NCBI RefSeq assembly: GCF_000971975.1
Contig: NZ_KQ040779.1
Location: 170,757 to 234,756, forward strand
Length of the DNA stretch: 64,000 nt
Direction: 5' to 3'
Origin: Paenibacillus algorifonticola
GTDB taxonomy: Bacteria; Bacillota; Bacilli; Paenibacillales; Paenibacillaceae
Below the pieces are notes generated by a model. That model had not been told where the DNA came from. It did not search any database and saw only the letters and a list, made by a program, of their open reading frames with translations. Below are positions 46,471-55,971 of the stretch, piece after piece; position 1 is the first letter of the stretch; each line of letters starts with the position of its first letter. Made by a program: the position numbers and the translations under genes.

Positions 46471-46652
46471 AGCGAAAATACAAGTGATTGATTCAATCAT
46501 GGCATCAATCACCTCATTTTTCAATGCATATAATACCAAAAAAATCTAAGACAACCATTGACTTTTCTTAAAACAACTCAAATTCGACATTTTTCTACAA
46601 TTTTTGAGGTGCGAATCCCCTAGGGTTTTTATGTGAGCTTCACATTCGCACC
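46471..46652 (-). promoter_or_regulatory. Leader of CRISPR array 1
   Basis: 182 bases, AT-rich, matching the 182-base leader of array 2 in blocks including AAAAGTCAAT, TCTTAGA and CATTTTCGCT-like sequence next to the first repeat. The distal end is an inverted repeat GGTGCGAAT/ATTCGCACC (46608-46652) that is conserved in both leaders. Probably contains the promoter and adaptation signals. Confidence 0.85.
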
Positions 46653-46663
46653 TATTTCTTCAA

Positions 46664-48253
46664 CTATGCCGTCTTAAACATCGACACCGTATGCTGGAGA
46701 TCATCCGCAAGCTGGGCCAGCGATTGCGCGGTTGCTGCGGATTCTTCGCTGCTCGCTGCGGACTCCTCGGCAGCTGCGGAAACATTTTCAACGGTAGTCA
46801 ACACGTTTGTCGCTTGGGCCGCCTGCTCTTCGCTCGCTGCGGCAATTTCGGATACGCGATGGCCTGTATCGTTGACCATCTTCGTAATACGCTCGAATGC
46901 TTCTCCCGTTTTCTCCGACAGCGTTGCGCTTTCCTCAACTGCATTCACGCTGCGCTTCGTATTTTGCTGCATGCCTTGAATAATGACCGTAATTTTCTTC
47001 GTCGCTTCGCCGCTTCGCTCCGCCAGCTTGCGCACCTCATCGGCTACAACAGCAAAGCCTCGTCCTTGTTCGCCTGCCCGTGCAGCTTCAATGGCTGCAT
47101 TCAGCGCAAGCAGGTTCGTTTGATCGGCGATATCCTCAATGACCTCGATAATATCGCCAACCTGATGGGAATCCTGCTCCAGCTGGGACATTTGCTCGCG
47201 CACGCCATTCATGCTTTTCACCGAGTTATCGATAATGGTGCGGCCTTCTCTAGCAATTTTCATTGCGGAATCCGATAGCTCTGATGCTTGCTCTGTACTT
47301 TGAGCGACCGATTGGATGGCCATCGTCAGCTCGCTAAACAGCTCATGAATCGTCTGTGCCGCCGATGCTTGAGCTGTGCTCCCGCCTGCAATTTCCTCCG
47401 TAGCCGCCGAAATTTGCTCCGCTGCCGCAGCTACGCTGTGCGATGATTCAATAATGCCGCTAACCGTTCCGTTCAAACGGTCAATCATATGGTTGAAGGA
47501 GCTCGCAAGATTGCCGACCTCGTCCTTCGTATGGATGTCTACCTTTTCACGCAGATCGCCGTCGGCCACATTTCTCGCCAGAACAACGATACGGCTGAGC
47601 GGCTTCGAAATCATCCGGGACAACACGATTCCAAAAATAATGCTCAGCAGGAACGCCAGCACCACAATGACAATTGTAATCAACAAAGCGCTATTATATG
47701 CTTCCGCCCCCTTCTGGTTCGCTGCGTCCGCTTCACGAATCGAAAGCTCGATGCTGTCCTCAAGAATCTTGAAAACAATATCACCCTGCGTTTTTAATTC
47801 GTTACTGATCAAATTTTTAAACGCGGCATCATCGCCGGAATTATTGAGTTCAATACCCCGGTTGTAAATGACCAAATAAGCTTTCCAATCCGTATCAAAG
47901 CTATCAATGATCCTTTTAGCATCATCGCTCATATTCGTTGCTTTATATTTTTCAACAGCCTGCTCGACATGTGTTGTCGTTTCCCTAATTGTAGCAAGCT
48001 CTGCCTGCTTCTGCTGCTCCGTATCATGCATATACAGGCTTCGGATTTGAACCCGCATACTGGTATAGTTGACCTGTGCCTCATAAGCTTCTTTAACAGG
48101 AATCAAATTGTTAAAATACATATCATCCTGGGACGCATTCATTTTACCCAAATTGTAAATACCGAATAAACCTACGACACCTAAAATAATCGCAACAATC
48201 AGAAATGCGGATATTAATTTGACACTGATTTTCAAGTTGTAGAACCAATTCAT
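46664..48253 (-). CDS. Methyl-accepting chemotaxis protein
   Basis: 529 residues. Span 1 at 10-30, four-helix-bundle sensor domain about 35-185, span 2 about 190-212, HAMP ([23 protein letters not shown]) and the signalling hairpin with the highly conserved tip [44 protein letters not shown]. Receives signals across the membrane and passes them to CheW-CheA. GGGAGGG precedes ATG. Faces cheA on the same strand, suggesting a dedicated chemosensory cluster. Confidence 0.95.
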   Translation of the reverse strand: MNWFYNLKISVKLISAFLIVAIILGVVGLFGIYNLGKMNASQDDMYFNNLIPVKEAYEAQVNYTSMRVQIRSLYMHDTEQQKQAELATIRETTTHVEQAVEKYKATNMSDDAKRIIDSFDTDWKAYLVIYNRGIELNNSGDDAAFKNLISNELKTQGDIVFKILEDSIELSIREADAANQKGAEAYNSALLITIVIVVLAFLLSIIFGIVLSRMISKPLSRIVVLARNVADGDLREKVDIHTKDEVGNLASSFNHMIDRLNGTVSGIIESSHSVAAAAEQISAATEEIAGGSTAQASAAQTIHELFSELTMAIQSVAQSTEQASELSDSAMKIAREGRTIIDNSVKSMNGVREQMSQLEQDSHQVGDIIEVIEDIADQTNLLALNAAIEAARAGEQGRGFAVVADEVRKLAERSGEATKKITVIIQGMQQNTKRSVNAVEESATLSEKTGEAFERITKMVNDTGHRVSEIAAASEEQAAQATNVLTTVENVSAAAEESAASSEESAATAQSLAQLADDLQHTVSMFKTA

Positions 48254-48289
48254 ATCAAATACCCTCCCTATTCTATCTAATATTTGCTG

Positions 48290-48530
48290 CTATATAAGTT
48301 GAACTATTGATTGGTATGAGGGCGATGGTCGCCACTGCGAGAAAGGTTGGACTTCCGGCCGCTGTTGTTTTCTGATTTCTTGTTTTTATTCCTTGTTGAG
48401 GATGAAATCCGAAAACAATAGTCCATGCTTACGAAGCGGCTTTCCTTTGGAAAGCTTTACTCTCTCCAGTTCCAACCTTTCTCTCCGTTTCTCCCCTGTC
48501 CCATCACTTTCTTTCGTTCAACTTATATAG
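48290..48530. repeat. MITE-like long imperfect palindrome, about 240 bp
   Basis: Ends are CTATATAAGTTGAAC and its complement GTTCAACTTATATAG. Inside, GAGAAAGGTTGGA (48338-48350) pairs with TCCAACCTTTCTC (48472-48484), and GTTGTTTTCTGATTTC pairs with GAAATCCGAAAACAAT. The whole MCP-cheA gap is therefore one folded element with no coding capacity, resembling a miniature inverted-repeat element. Confidence 0.8.
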
Positions 48531-48562
48531 TTTGTTTTCTTACTGATCTGGCTAACGACGTT

Positions 48563-50614
48563 CTAGCTGATGCCGCTCGCTTTCTTCATAATGCCGCCAA
48601 TTTCCAAAATCAACGCAATGCGCCCGTTGCCCAAAATCGTTGCTCCTGAAATACCATCTACCTTGCCCACGTAGGAGCCCAGCGTTTTAATAACGACCTC
48701 TTGATTGCCGAGCAGCTGATCGACCGCAATAGCCAGCCGCTGCTCCGCTCTGCCGATCATCACGACCGGAATTTTGTCGGAGCTGCCCTCCGTGCGTGAA
48801 TAGCCGAACATTTCATGCAGCCATACGAACGGCACGATCTGATTGCGAATTTTAATAACCGGCGAGCCTTTTATCATTTTGAGCGTGCTTGTATCGACTC
48901 GAATAATTTCCACGACGGCGCTCATTGGCAAAATAAACGTTTGGTCGCTCGCCTTGACGAGCAAGCCGGTTGTAATGGCAAGCGTCAGCGGCAGCCTTAT
49001 CGTGAACTTCGTTCCAACGCCGACGGTCGTATCAATATCAATAATGCCGCCAAGCCGCTCGATATCCGTCCGCACGATATCCATGCCCACGCCTCTGCCC
49101 GATACATCGCTAAGCTGGGAAGCCGTTGAGAAGCCTGGGTGAAAAATAAGGCGCAGCGCCTTATGCTCATCGAGCAGTGCCGCCTCCTCTGCGGTGATGA
49201 CACCTTTGGCAACAGCGGATTTACGCAGCTTGTTCGTATCAATGCCGCCGCCATCATCCTCGACGACGACAACAACCTGATTATCCTCATGCGCCGCGCT
49301 TATTCTAACTGTTCCCTGCTCAGGCTTGCCGCATCTAACCCGCTCTTTCGGCATTTCAATACCGTGGTCCACCGCGTTGCGGATCAAATGAATCAGCGGA
49401 TCGCCGACCTCTTCAATAAGCGTGCGGTCAAGCTCTGTATCGCCGCCGACCATTTGCAGATCAACGCTTTTATTCAGCGTTTGCGCCAAATCACGGACCA
49501 TGCGCGGGAAACGGCTGAACAGCTGCTCGATCGGCAGCATCCGTACTTTTAGTACGTTTTCCTGCAGGCTGCCAATCAATCTGGACAGATGATCGCTGAT
49601 TTCGCCGAGGTCATCCATCGTCTCAGAATACCCATATGCTTGATACAGCGTTTGAATGGCCTGCTTCAAGCGGGTTTGGTCGATTACTAGCTCTCCGAGC
49701 AAATCGAGTACATTTTCCAGCCGTTCCACGTTGACGCGAATCGTCTGCTGTTTTACTGACGCTTTGGACTGCTGCGTCTTGTCTGCTTCTTCCTGTGCTA
49801 CGCTTCCGGCAAAACCGGGCAGCATGTACACGTTCTCCTGTTCCAGCTCCAAAACTGCGGCTGTCTCAGCCTCCGGTTGGGACGGCATCGCTGCCTCTAC
49901 CCTTACGCTCTGCACGTCCATCAGCCCAGCTACCGCCTGCTCAAGAGCATCTGGCTCCACCTCTTGAGTGGCAATCAGCCACCGTATCGCATGAATATCC
50001 TGATCATCCTGCACCAGCTTCATATTGGGCTCATTCCACAGCACCTCGCCAAACGCCCGCAAGGAAATATCAATAATGCTGATGCGAGCGAGCTTCATCA
50101 TGCAGTCCTCAGTCAGCTTGACGGTAATTGTATATACGGTTTGACCGCTATGTATATATTCTCGCAGCAACTGCTCCGCCTCTTCCGGCAAAGCTTCGCC
50201 TGCTGATTCCTTTGCAGCCGCGACTGATTCCGTATTTGCTATCGAGAAGCGTCCCAATTCCTTGATGACCGCCGAAGGGTCCGGCAGCAGCTCCTCGTGG
50301 ATAATGCTGTTTTGCAAATCTTTAATAAAGTCGAGACATTGAAAAAATAAATTCGTTAATTCCCGTGTCATCTCAAGCTCTTCATTGCGCAGCATATCAA
50401 GCAGATGCTCCCATTCATGGGTTAGCTGCTTGAGCTCCATATAGCCCATTGCCGCGGAAGAGCCTTTAATCGTATGTGCCGCCCGGAAAAGCCGCTGAAT
50501 GCCCTCAGAATGAGAGCCTTGCTTTTCCAAAGATAAAATCTCTTCTTCCATTGTCATAATCTGTTCCTCAAGCTCTTCGAGAAACACTTGCCTGAATTCC
50601 GAGTTATCGAACAT
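48563..50614 (-). CDS. cheA: Chemotaxis histidine kinase CheA
   Basis: About 683 residues. P1 HPt with His47 in RAAHTIKGSSA, a P2-like linker (about 160-255), dimerisation P3 (about 300-365), ATP-binding P4 (NAVDHGIE, DDGGGID, SDVSGRGVGMDIVRTD) and CheW-like P5 to the end. Phosphorylates CheY and CheB in response to MCP signals. ATG 50614 after AAGGTGGTG is used rather than the GTG at 50623. Followed after 72 bases by cheW upstream. cheY is not in the window. Confidence 0.95.
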   Translation of the reverse strand: MFDNSEFRQVFLEELEEQIMTMEEEILSLEKQGSHSEGIQRLFRAAHTIKGSSAAMGYMELKQLTHEWEHLLDMLRNEELEMTRELTNLFFQCLDFIKDLQNSIIHEELLPDPSAVIKELGRFSIANTESVAAAKESAGEALPEEAEQLLREYIHSGQTVYTITVKLTEDCMMKLARISIIDISLRAFGEVLWNEPNMKLVQDDQDIHAIRWLIATQEVEPDALEQAVAGLMDVQSVRVEAAMPSQPEAETAAVLELEQENVYMLPGFAGSVAQEEADKTQQSKASVKQQTIRVNVERLENVLDLLGELVIDQTRLKQAIQTLYQAYGYSETMDDLGEISDHLSRLIGSLQENVLKVRMLPIEQLFSRFPRMVRDLAQTLNKSVDLQMVGGDTELDRTLIEEVGDPLIHLIRNAVDHGIEMPKERVRCGKPEQGTVRISAAHEDNQVVVVVEDDGGGIDTNKLRKSAVAKGVITAEEAALLDEHKALRLIFHPGFSTASQLSDVSGRGVGMDIVRTDIERLGGIIDIDTTVGVGTKFTIRLPLTLAITTGLLVKASDQTFILPMSAVVEIIRVDTSTLKMIKGSPVIKIRNQIVPFVWLHEMFGYSRTEGSSDKIPVVMIGRAEQRLAIAVDQLLGNQEVVIKTLGSYVGKVDGISGATILGNGRIALILEIGGIMKKASGIS

Positions 50615-50686
50615 ATGCACCACCTTGTAAGCGTTGACTTAAGAGCTGCCTTGCTGCTTGAAGTATGCCGTGTGAAGCAAGAAGCA

Positions 50687-51115
50687 TTAATCGCGCAGCA
50701 GCACCTCATCGATCTTTAATATGCCGACCAATTCTGACTCTGTAAGACCGATTCCTGTAAAATAGGCACCGTTAATGCCGCCTACCCGCTCCGGCGGTGG
50801 CTGAATATCGTGAAACGTCGTAACCTTGTACACCCGATCTACAATAATGCCGATCGACTCCTCCTGATGATGAACAACGACGATTCGCGTCGCTTTTGAA
50901 TACACATCCTCATCCAGTGAAAATAACGCTCGCAGGCTAATAACCGGAATAATTTTGCCGCGTAAATTAATGACACCCATCACATAAAACTGGCAATTCG
51001 GTATTTCGGTAATTTCCTGCATACGTATAATTTCATGAACTTCAGCTATACGTATGCCATAGCTTTCTTCCCCTACGCCAAATTGTACATACTGCATTTG
51101 CTCAACCCCCTGCAT
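50687..51115 (-). CDS. cheW: Chemotaxis coupling protein CheW
   Basis: 142 residues, SH3-like fold: YVQFGVGEESYGIRIAEVHEIIRMQEITEIPN, GVINLRGKIIPVISLRALF, IVVVHHQEESIGIIVDRVYKVTTF. Bridges MCP and CheA. ATG 51115 is seven bases after AAGGGGGTG; an ATG at 51133 also fits and overlaps the cheB stop. Second gene of a truncated cheB-cheW-cheA series. Confidence 0.93.
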   Translation of the reverse strand: MQGVEQMQYVQFGVGEESYGIRIAEVHEIIRMQEITEIPNCQFYVMGVINLRGKIIPVISLRALFSLDEDVYSKATRIVVVHHQEESIGIIVDRVYKVTTFHDIQPPPERVGGINGAYFTGIGLTESELVGILKIDEVLLRD

Positions 51116-51129
51116 GACTTCACCCCCTT

Positions 51130-51366
51130 TCATATTTTGCCTCTGGTATCGGCCAGCAGCTTTCTGCCAATCTGCTCAATGGGCAGCACAAAATCGACGG
51201 TTCCCCGATCAACTATCGGCGCTCCGGTTGCGTTTTTTATTTTTTCACACAATTCTGACTTTACTTTATAAATATCGGCTGACAGCTCTCCCGACGGCTT
51301 GGCGACAAAATCAACCGCCCCGCGCTGAAGCGCCATAATGGTCTCTTCCCCACCAAATTCTACATC
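51130..51366 (-). pseudogene. cheB: cheB fragment (receiver end and linker)
   Basis: The frame reads VEFGGEETIMALQRGAVDFVAKPSGELSADIYKVKSELCEKIKNA, the end of a CheB receiver domain (conserved GAVDFVAKPSG) and the linker, then a short tail ending KLLADTRGKI. The phospho-accepting Asp region and the whole methylesterase domain are missing, so about 70 of 350 or more residues remain. It overlaps the cheW start (ATGA). The deletion removes the adaptation methylesterase of this cluster. Confidence 0.7.
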
Positions 51367-51536
51367 TTCAGTCCTCCCGTTTTGCTGATTGCTGCGCCTT
51401 ATTTCCTATACAATAACAAACATCTCTGAATCATAACTGAATCTTTTGTCGATTTTTGTAGCATTTTAACGAATTTAATTAGCATTACGCGTTAACTTGA
51501 TCAATTTAGGAAACTTTTCATAATCTTTTCAAAAGC

Positions 51537-51582
51537 GCAAAAAAGCTACCTTTGTCTCAGACAAAAGGCAGCTTCTTATTAA
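51537..51582 (-). terminator. Terminator of the SARP/kinase operon
   Basis: Hairpin AAGCTACCTTTGTC with GACAAAAGGCAGCTT. Read leftward it is followed by TTTTTT. It lies 38 bases beyond the regulator stop. Confidence 0.82.
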
Positions 51583-51619
51583 CCCTATCAGGTTGATTGC
51601 ATTAGCGACTCATATCGGT

Positions 51620-52708
51620 CTACAAGCTCGGCATGCGGACAAGCTCCAAGCTCCCCTGACGCTTGCAAAACTGCTTAAATACGGTGTCGGCCTTCACCCG
51701 ATTGCCTCCTCTCTTATAGCAGCGGACTACGAGCCATAAGGCACCCTCATCGTAAGGCTCCTTGTTTAAGTATTCGAGCGCATAATCCGTTGCTACAAGA
51801 ATATCTCCCTGATTCAGCAGCTCCTCGACCAGCCGCTCCATAACCAGGCCTCCGATAAGCCTATAATGCTCGCGCAGCCGATAAACCCAGACGCTCTGAA
51901 TGTCAGTCAGCACTTCCTCCTTGTATAAGTTCACCGCCTGTCGGAGCAAAAATAGGCTGCCCATGTCGACCGCACGTTTCGCTAGCTGTTGAAATTCAAG
52001 CATATCTGAGGACATATGCTCGGCAGTCAAAATATACTTCTCCCTCAGCGATTTAATCCGAACCCTCCCGTCCAGCCCATTACGCTTCAACAGCTGACGG
52101 AGTTGATACACGCAGGTGTGAATGTATGCCCTTGCCTTCGTATCTTCCATTCCAGGAAAAACATCATCCATAATATTCTCCACGCGGCATTCCCGGTTCG
52201 TCCATAAATACGCGAACAGCTCCTTCGTTTTCAGCACCTTCCATTTGACGGGACCTGCTGTCCCATACAGGTTCAGCTTGCCAAAGCATTGAACGTCGAC
52301 TCTGTCTTTCTGCTTTACCGCCTCGGCGGCCAATTTATTTCTCCCGATTCTGCGTTGACGCACACGCTCCACCGTTCGCTGAAGCCGCTGCGGGGCTACC
52401 GGTTTCAAAATATAATCCTCCACATTCAGCTCATAAGCCTGCAGCGCATGATTGTCAAAGGCCGTGACAAATACGGTAGCCGTCCCTGGGCAATAAGCGA
52501 GCATTTCCTCCGCGAACATAAGACCAGAAATTTGCGGCATGTAAATGTCTATGAACACGACATCCGGCGGCTCGCGCTTAATGGCCGCAAGTCCCTCCAG
52601 CGGATCATCATAAAGCTGAATGGAGCCGATTCCTTCACAGCTCGATAAATATTCCTTCATTTCCTCAAGCGCCCAGTGCTCATCATCCACCACCGCGACG
52701 TTCAACAT
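51620..52708 (-). CDS. Response regulator with SARP/BTAD output domain
   Basis: 362 residues. Receiver with VVDDEHW, phospho-acceptor Asp in PDVVFIDIYMP and Lys in EDYILKPV; then an OmpR-like winged helix (KELFAYLWTNRECRVENIMDDVFPGMEDTKARAYIHTCVYQLRQLL) and a C-terminal BTAD helical repeat domain (about 240-350, AVDMGSLFLLRQAVNLYKEEVL). The receiver-wHTH-BTAD layout is typical of Paenibacillus/Bacillus SARP-type regulators. It follows the kinase gene by one base. Target genes unknown. Confidence 0.9.
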   Translation of the reverse strand: MLNVAVVDDEHWALEEMKEYLSSCEGIGSIQLYDDPLEGLAAIKREPPDVVFIDIYMPQISGLMFAEEMLAYCPGTATVFVTAFDNHALQAYELNVEDYILKPVAPQRLQRTVERVRQRRIGRNKLAAEAVKQKDRVDVQCFGKLNLYGTAGPVKWKVLKTKELFAYLWTNRECRVENIMDDVFPGMEDTKARAYIHTCVYQLRQLLKRNGLDGRVRIKSLREKYILTAEHMSSDMLEFQQLAKRAVDMGSLFLLRQAVNLYKEEVLTDIQSVWVYRLREHYRLIGGLVMERLVEELLNQGDILVATDYALEYLNKEPYDEGALWLVVRCYKRGGNRVKADTVFKQFCKRQGSLELVRMPSL

Positions 52709-52709
52709 T

Positions 52710-53735
52710 TTAAATCCCTCCCTGTGCCGGTATCAAAAAGGTAACGGTCGTGCCTCCGCTTTCGCGCCGTCTAATATGCAGTCCCGTTCCAAAATGGCGG
52801 AGCAGCCGCTCGTTTGTATTCGCAAGCCCAATTCCCTGCCGCAGCTGTTGCCCGCTTGGCAATCGCCTGCCTGGCGGCTGCTTCCTTATGCGCATGAAGC
52901 TTTCAAGCTGCTCCTCCGGAATACCGACTCCATCGTCCTTAATAATGACGCGGATGCCCCCAGGAACGGAGAGCGTAATAATTTCAATCGTGCCGCCAAT
53001 GAGCTTGGCTGTAATGCCATGGCGAATCGCATTTTCCACCAGCGTCTGAATGATAAAGGGTGGCAGGTGAAACTGCGTCGCTCCGAGCTCGTAATTCACC
53101 TGCAGACGGCTGCCAAATCTAGCCTTCTCCAAATCCAGATAGGCGCTGACGAGTGCAAGCTCGACCTTGAATGAAACAGCCTCCGCCTGATTCTCAAAAT
53201 CAAAGCTGCTGCGCAAAAATTCACTCAGGCTGCGAAGCAGTCCCCTCGCTTCCTCGGCATTACGCTTGCTGATGAAAATGATTGTGCCGATTGCATTAAA
53301 TAAAAAATGCGGCTTAATCTTCGCACGCAGCATCGCCAGCTCCGTCTCTACAAGCCCGGCCTCTGATTTTCTCAGCTGCACGAGCATGTAGAGCTTATGC
53401 TTAAGCTCTACAGCGGCGAAGGGCCGCAATAAATAATCATTCATCCCAGCTGTGTAGAGTCGTTCCAGTTGGCTCCTGGCCTTTATGTCAAGCAGTAGGA
53501 GTATGTATAGCTCCTTGCTGCCGCTTGCCACACGAATAGCGCGGCACGCGGCTTCAGCATCCTCTGCCAGAGAAGCGTCAATAAGACATAGGTCAGCCTC
53601 GTCGCCCTGCTTGAACCAGAGCAAAGCGTCTTCCAGCCTGCTCTCAGCCGAGACTTGTATATTTTGTTCGGTGAACACATCCGTAATAATCGCTCTTTCG
53701 GTTACGCGGTCATGAACGAGAAGCGCATGAAGCAA
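52710..53735 (-). CDS. Histidine kinase with N-terminal receiver-like domain
   Basis: 341 residues, no membrane span. Residues 1-120 look like a receiver (LHALLVHDRVTERAIITDVF, LCLIDASLAEDAEAA, AGMNDYLLRPF); the DYLLRPF Lys is replaced by Arg, so phosphorylation may be lost. A LytS-type His_kinase domain follows with MLRAKIKPHFLFNAIGTI, and HATPase with LVENAIRHGI, DDGVGIPEE and GIGLANTNERL. TTG start with AATGGGGGA upstream. Partner of the SARP regulator. A cytosolic kinase with an inactive-looking receiver is unusual. Confidence 0.85.
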   Translation of the reverse strand: MLHALLVHDRVTERAIITDVFTEQNIQVSAESRLEDALLWFKQGDEADLCLIDASLAEDAEAACRAIRVASGSKELYILLLLDIKARSQLERLYTAGMNDYLLRPFAAVELKHKLYMLVQLRKSEAGLVETELAMLRAKIKPHFLFNAIGTIIFISKRNAEEARGLLRSLSEFLRSSFDFENQAEAVSFKVELALVSAYLDLEKARFGSRLQVNYELGATQFHLPPFIIQTLVENAIRHGITAKLIGGTIEIITLSVPGGIRVIIKDDGVGIPEEQLESFMRIRKQPPGRRLPSGQQLRQGIGLANTNERLLRHFGTGLHIRRRESGGTTVTFLIPAQGGI

Positions 53736-53830
53736 TGCAAATCCCCCATTCCAAATTATAGTAGATAAAAACGTCTAGTAACTATATCGGTTATAGAAGC
53801 TTCTCTTTATACTATGCCCTGTAGGGAGAC

Positions 53831-53864
53831 GCAGAAAAGACCGGTCGCTTTCAACCGGCCTTGC
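53831..53864 (-). terminator. Terminator of gbsR
   Basis: Hairpin GACCGGT/ACCGGCC; leftward it is followed by TCTTTTC. Confidence 0.6.
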
Positions 53865-53915
53865 ACGAAGCGTATGTTTTTTATACGTAGGTTATGTTGT
53901 GCGAAATTCTGCTGT

Positions 53916-54473
53916 CTACTCTTCCTTCGGAATCAGCTTGTAAATTTCTCCTGACTCAAAAGCATCAATGAGACGTCCCAGCCACTTGTAATACGTGAGC
54001 GCTTCCTGAAGCTTCTGCCTGTCGCTTGCGAGTACTTCAAGAAAGGCTTCGGACTGCTCGGGGTTTTCCTCAAGCTGTTCAATTTCCTTGAGAGAACGGG
54101 TTAGGGCAAGTACATTTTGCTCCGCAGCCTTCCTCCATTTTATAGAGAAAAAATCCGTGAAGTTCTCGTGCCAGTCCGGCACCACCTCATACAAATCTTT
54201 GCGTGAGCCTTTGCCCCATACTTTATTGATCATTTTCAGATCGTATAATGTCCGCATTCCGGTGCTCATTGACGTTTTGCTCATTCCCATCGTAGCACTC
54301 ATTTCGTCCAGCGTGACAGGCTCGCGGTTGAAATACATATTGCCATATAAATGCCCGATGGACAGCGTTATGCCATATAGATCCATGTTTTTGCCGATTG
54401 ATTCAATGACGCGCCGGCGCGTCTTCAGCAGCAGCTGCTGCTGCTCTTCTGTTAATGCTGCAAGTTCATCCAT
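53916..54473 (-). CDS. gbsR: GbsR/MarR-like transcriptional regulator
   Basis: 185 residues. MarR-type winged helix (IESIGKNMDLYGITLSIGHLYGNMYFNREPVTLDEMSATMGMSKTSMSTGMRTLYDLKMINKVWGKGSRKDLYEV) with a C-terminal helical pair. Family members such as GbsR and OpcR sense choline or salt and repress glycine betaine uptake or synthesis. It is divergent from opuA, which it probably controls. AGGAGGAAC precedes ATG. Confidence 0.88.
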   Translation of the reverse strand: MDELAALTEEQQQLLLKTRRRVIESIGKNMDLYGITLSIGHLYGNMYFNREPVTLDEMSATMGMSKTSMSTGMRTLYDLKMINKVWGKGSRKDLYEVVPDWHENFTDFFSIKWRKAAEQNVLALTRSLKEIEQLEENPEQSEAFLEVLASDRQKLQEALTYYKWLGRLIDAFESGEIYKLIPKEE

Positions 54474-54771
54474 GTCGTTCCTCCTGAGGAGTGGCGTGTC
54501 CCATTCATCCTACAACATGTATTGTAATCAAACGTCTAGGGAAATGTAAAGAAACATGTTGATATGAAAAAGGGAGTTATCAGGAGTATTCTGTACGAAA
54601 AGTTTGTAAAGTTATAACTGTACAAAGCATACAGAGGCTCACGCCTTTTGACCATTACATTGTTATCCAACTACACTTATAAGCAGACGAACACTCGAAG
54701 CTTGGTGAAGAAGCGTTATGATAAAGCGTACACCTCGCTTCCTGTGCCAAGGATCGTGGAGGGGGTACTAC

Positions 54772-55971
54772 ATGGCTATTATAGAAGCTAAAAAGCTGAC
54801 CAAGATTTTCGGAGCGGACCCAAAAAAAGCGATACCGCTGCTGGATAAGGGCTGGTCAAAAGAAAAGATTTTAAAAGAAACGAAGCTGACTGTCGGCGTG
54901 AATCAAGCCAATTTTTCGATAGAGGCCGGACAAATATTTGTCATTATGGGCTTATCGGGCAGCGGCAAATCGACGCTCGTTCGCTTATTGAATCGCTTAA
55001 TTGAGCCGACGGGCGGACAAGTGCTGTTTAATGGCAAGGATGTGCTCAAGATGACGGCTGAGCAGCTCCGGCAGTTTCGGCGCAAGCATGTCGGGATGGT
55101 GTTTCAGAAATTTGCGCTGTTCCCGCATCGCACCGTTTTGCAAAATATCGAATATGGCCTTGAAGTTCAAGGCATCAACAAGTCGAAGCGCCGGGAAATG
55201 GCGATCCAATCTTTAGAGCTAGTAGGCTTGAAAGGCTACGGCGACAGTTATCCCGAGCAGCTAAGCGGCGGGATGCAGCAGCGCGTAGGCCTTGCAAGAG
55301 GACTTGCCAGCGATCCCGAAGTACTGCTGATGGATGAAGCGTTCAGTGCACTTGATCCGCTTATCCGCAAGGATATGCAGGATGAACTGCTGGAGCTGCA
55401 GTCGAAGATGAAAAAAACGATCGTCTTCATTACCCATGATTTGAATGAGGCGCTGCGCATTGGCGACCAGATTGCCCTAATGAAGGATGGCAGCATCGTG
55501 CAAATCGGCTCACCGGAAGAAATTTTGATGCAGCCTGCCAATAAATATGTCGAGCGTTTCGTCGAGGACGTCGATTTGTCCAAGGTGCTCACCGCCTCCC
55601 ATGTGATGGCGAAGGCCGAGACGATTACGAATGAGAGAGGACCGCGCGTTGCGCTCCAGCTCATGCGTGCCAGAAGCATCTCCAGCTTATATATGGTGGA
55701 CAGGGAGATGCGCTTGCTTGGTGTTATTACGGCCGACGATGCAGCCAGAGCTTTGAAGGAAGGGCTGTCACTCGAATCGCTGACCCAGCGTGATGTTCCA
55801 ACCGTATCGCCCGATACGCTGCTCAATGAGCTGTTCGAGCTGATGGGCAATGCCAGATTGCCCGTTGCTGTCATCGGCGAAAATGGACGATTAAAGGGCA
55901 TCGTCATTAAAGGCGCAGTGCTCGCCGCACTCGCAGGCAATACCGAAATAGAGGCAGGTGTTAAAGCATGA
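54772..55971 (+). CDS. opuAA: Glycine betaine ABC transporter ATPase
   Basis: 399 residues. ProV/OpuAA subfamily: the N-terminal AKKLTKIFGADPKKAIPLLDKGWSKEKILKETK, Walker A GLSGSGKST, signature LSGGMQQRVGLA, Walker B VLLMDEAFSALDPL, and two C-terminal CBS domains (about 280-395) that sense ionic strength. ATG 54772 follows GGAGGGGG. First gene of opuAABC, with the permease overlapping by four bases. Energises osmoprotectant uptake. Confidence 0.96.
   Translation: MAIIEAKKLTKIFGADPKKAIPLLDKGWSKEKILKETKLTVGVNQANFSIEAGQIFVIMGLSGSGKSTLVRLLNRLIEPTGGQVLFNGKDVLKMTAEQLRQFRRKHVGMVFQKFALFPHRTVLQNIEYGLEVQGINKSKRREMAIQSLELVGLKGYGDSYPEQLSGGMQQRVGLARGLASDPEVLLMDEAFSALDPLIRKDMQDELLELQSKMKKTIVFITHDLNEALRIGDQIALMKDGSIVQIGSPEEILMQPANKYVERFVEDVDLSKVLTASHVMAKAETITNERGPRVALQLMRARSISSLYMVDREMRLLGVITADDAARALKEGLSLESLTQRDVPTVSPDTLLNELFELMGNARLPVAVIGENGRLKGIVIKGAVLAALAGNTEIEAGVKA

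Noticed and set aside
45321..46549. Several long frames across the CRISPR array with repeated RTPYGVR/STHSIRSAT words
   Set aside because: They are translations of the 33-base repeat; the repeat-spacer periodicity explains them.
45052..48253. cas genes next to array 1
   Set aside because: The flanks are AIM24 and MCP genes; no Cas3, Cas5, Cas7 or Cas1 features in the window.
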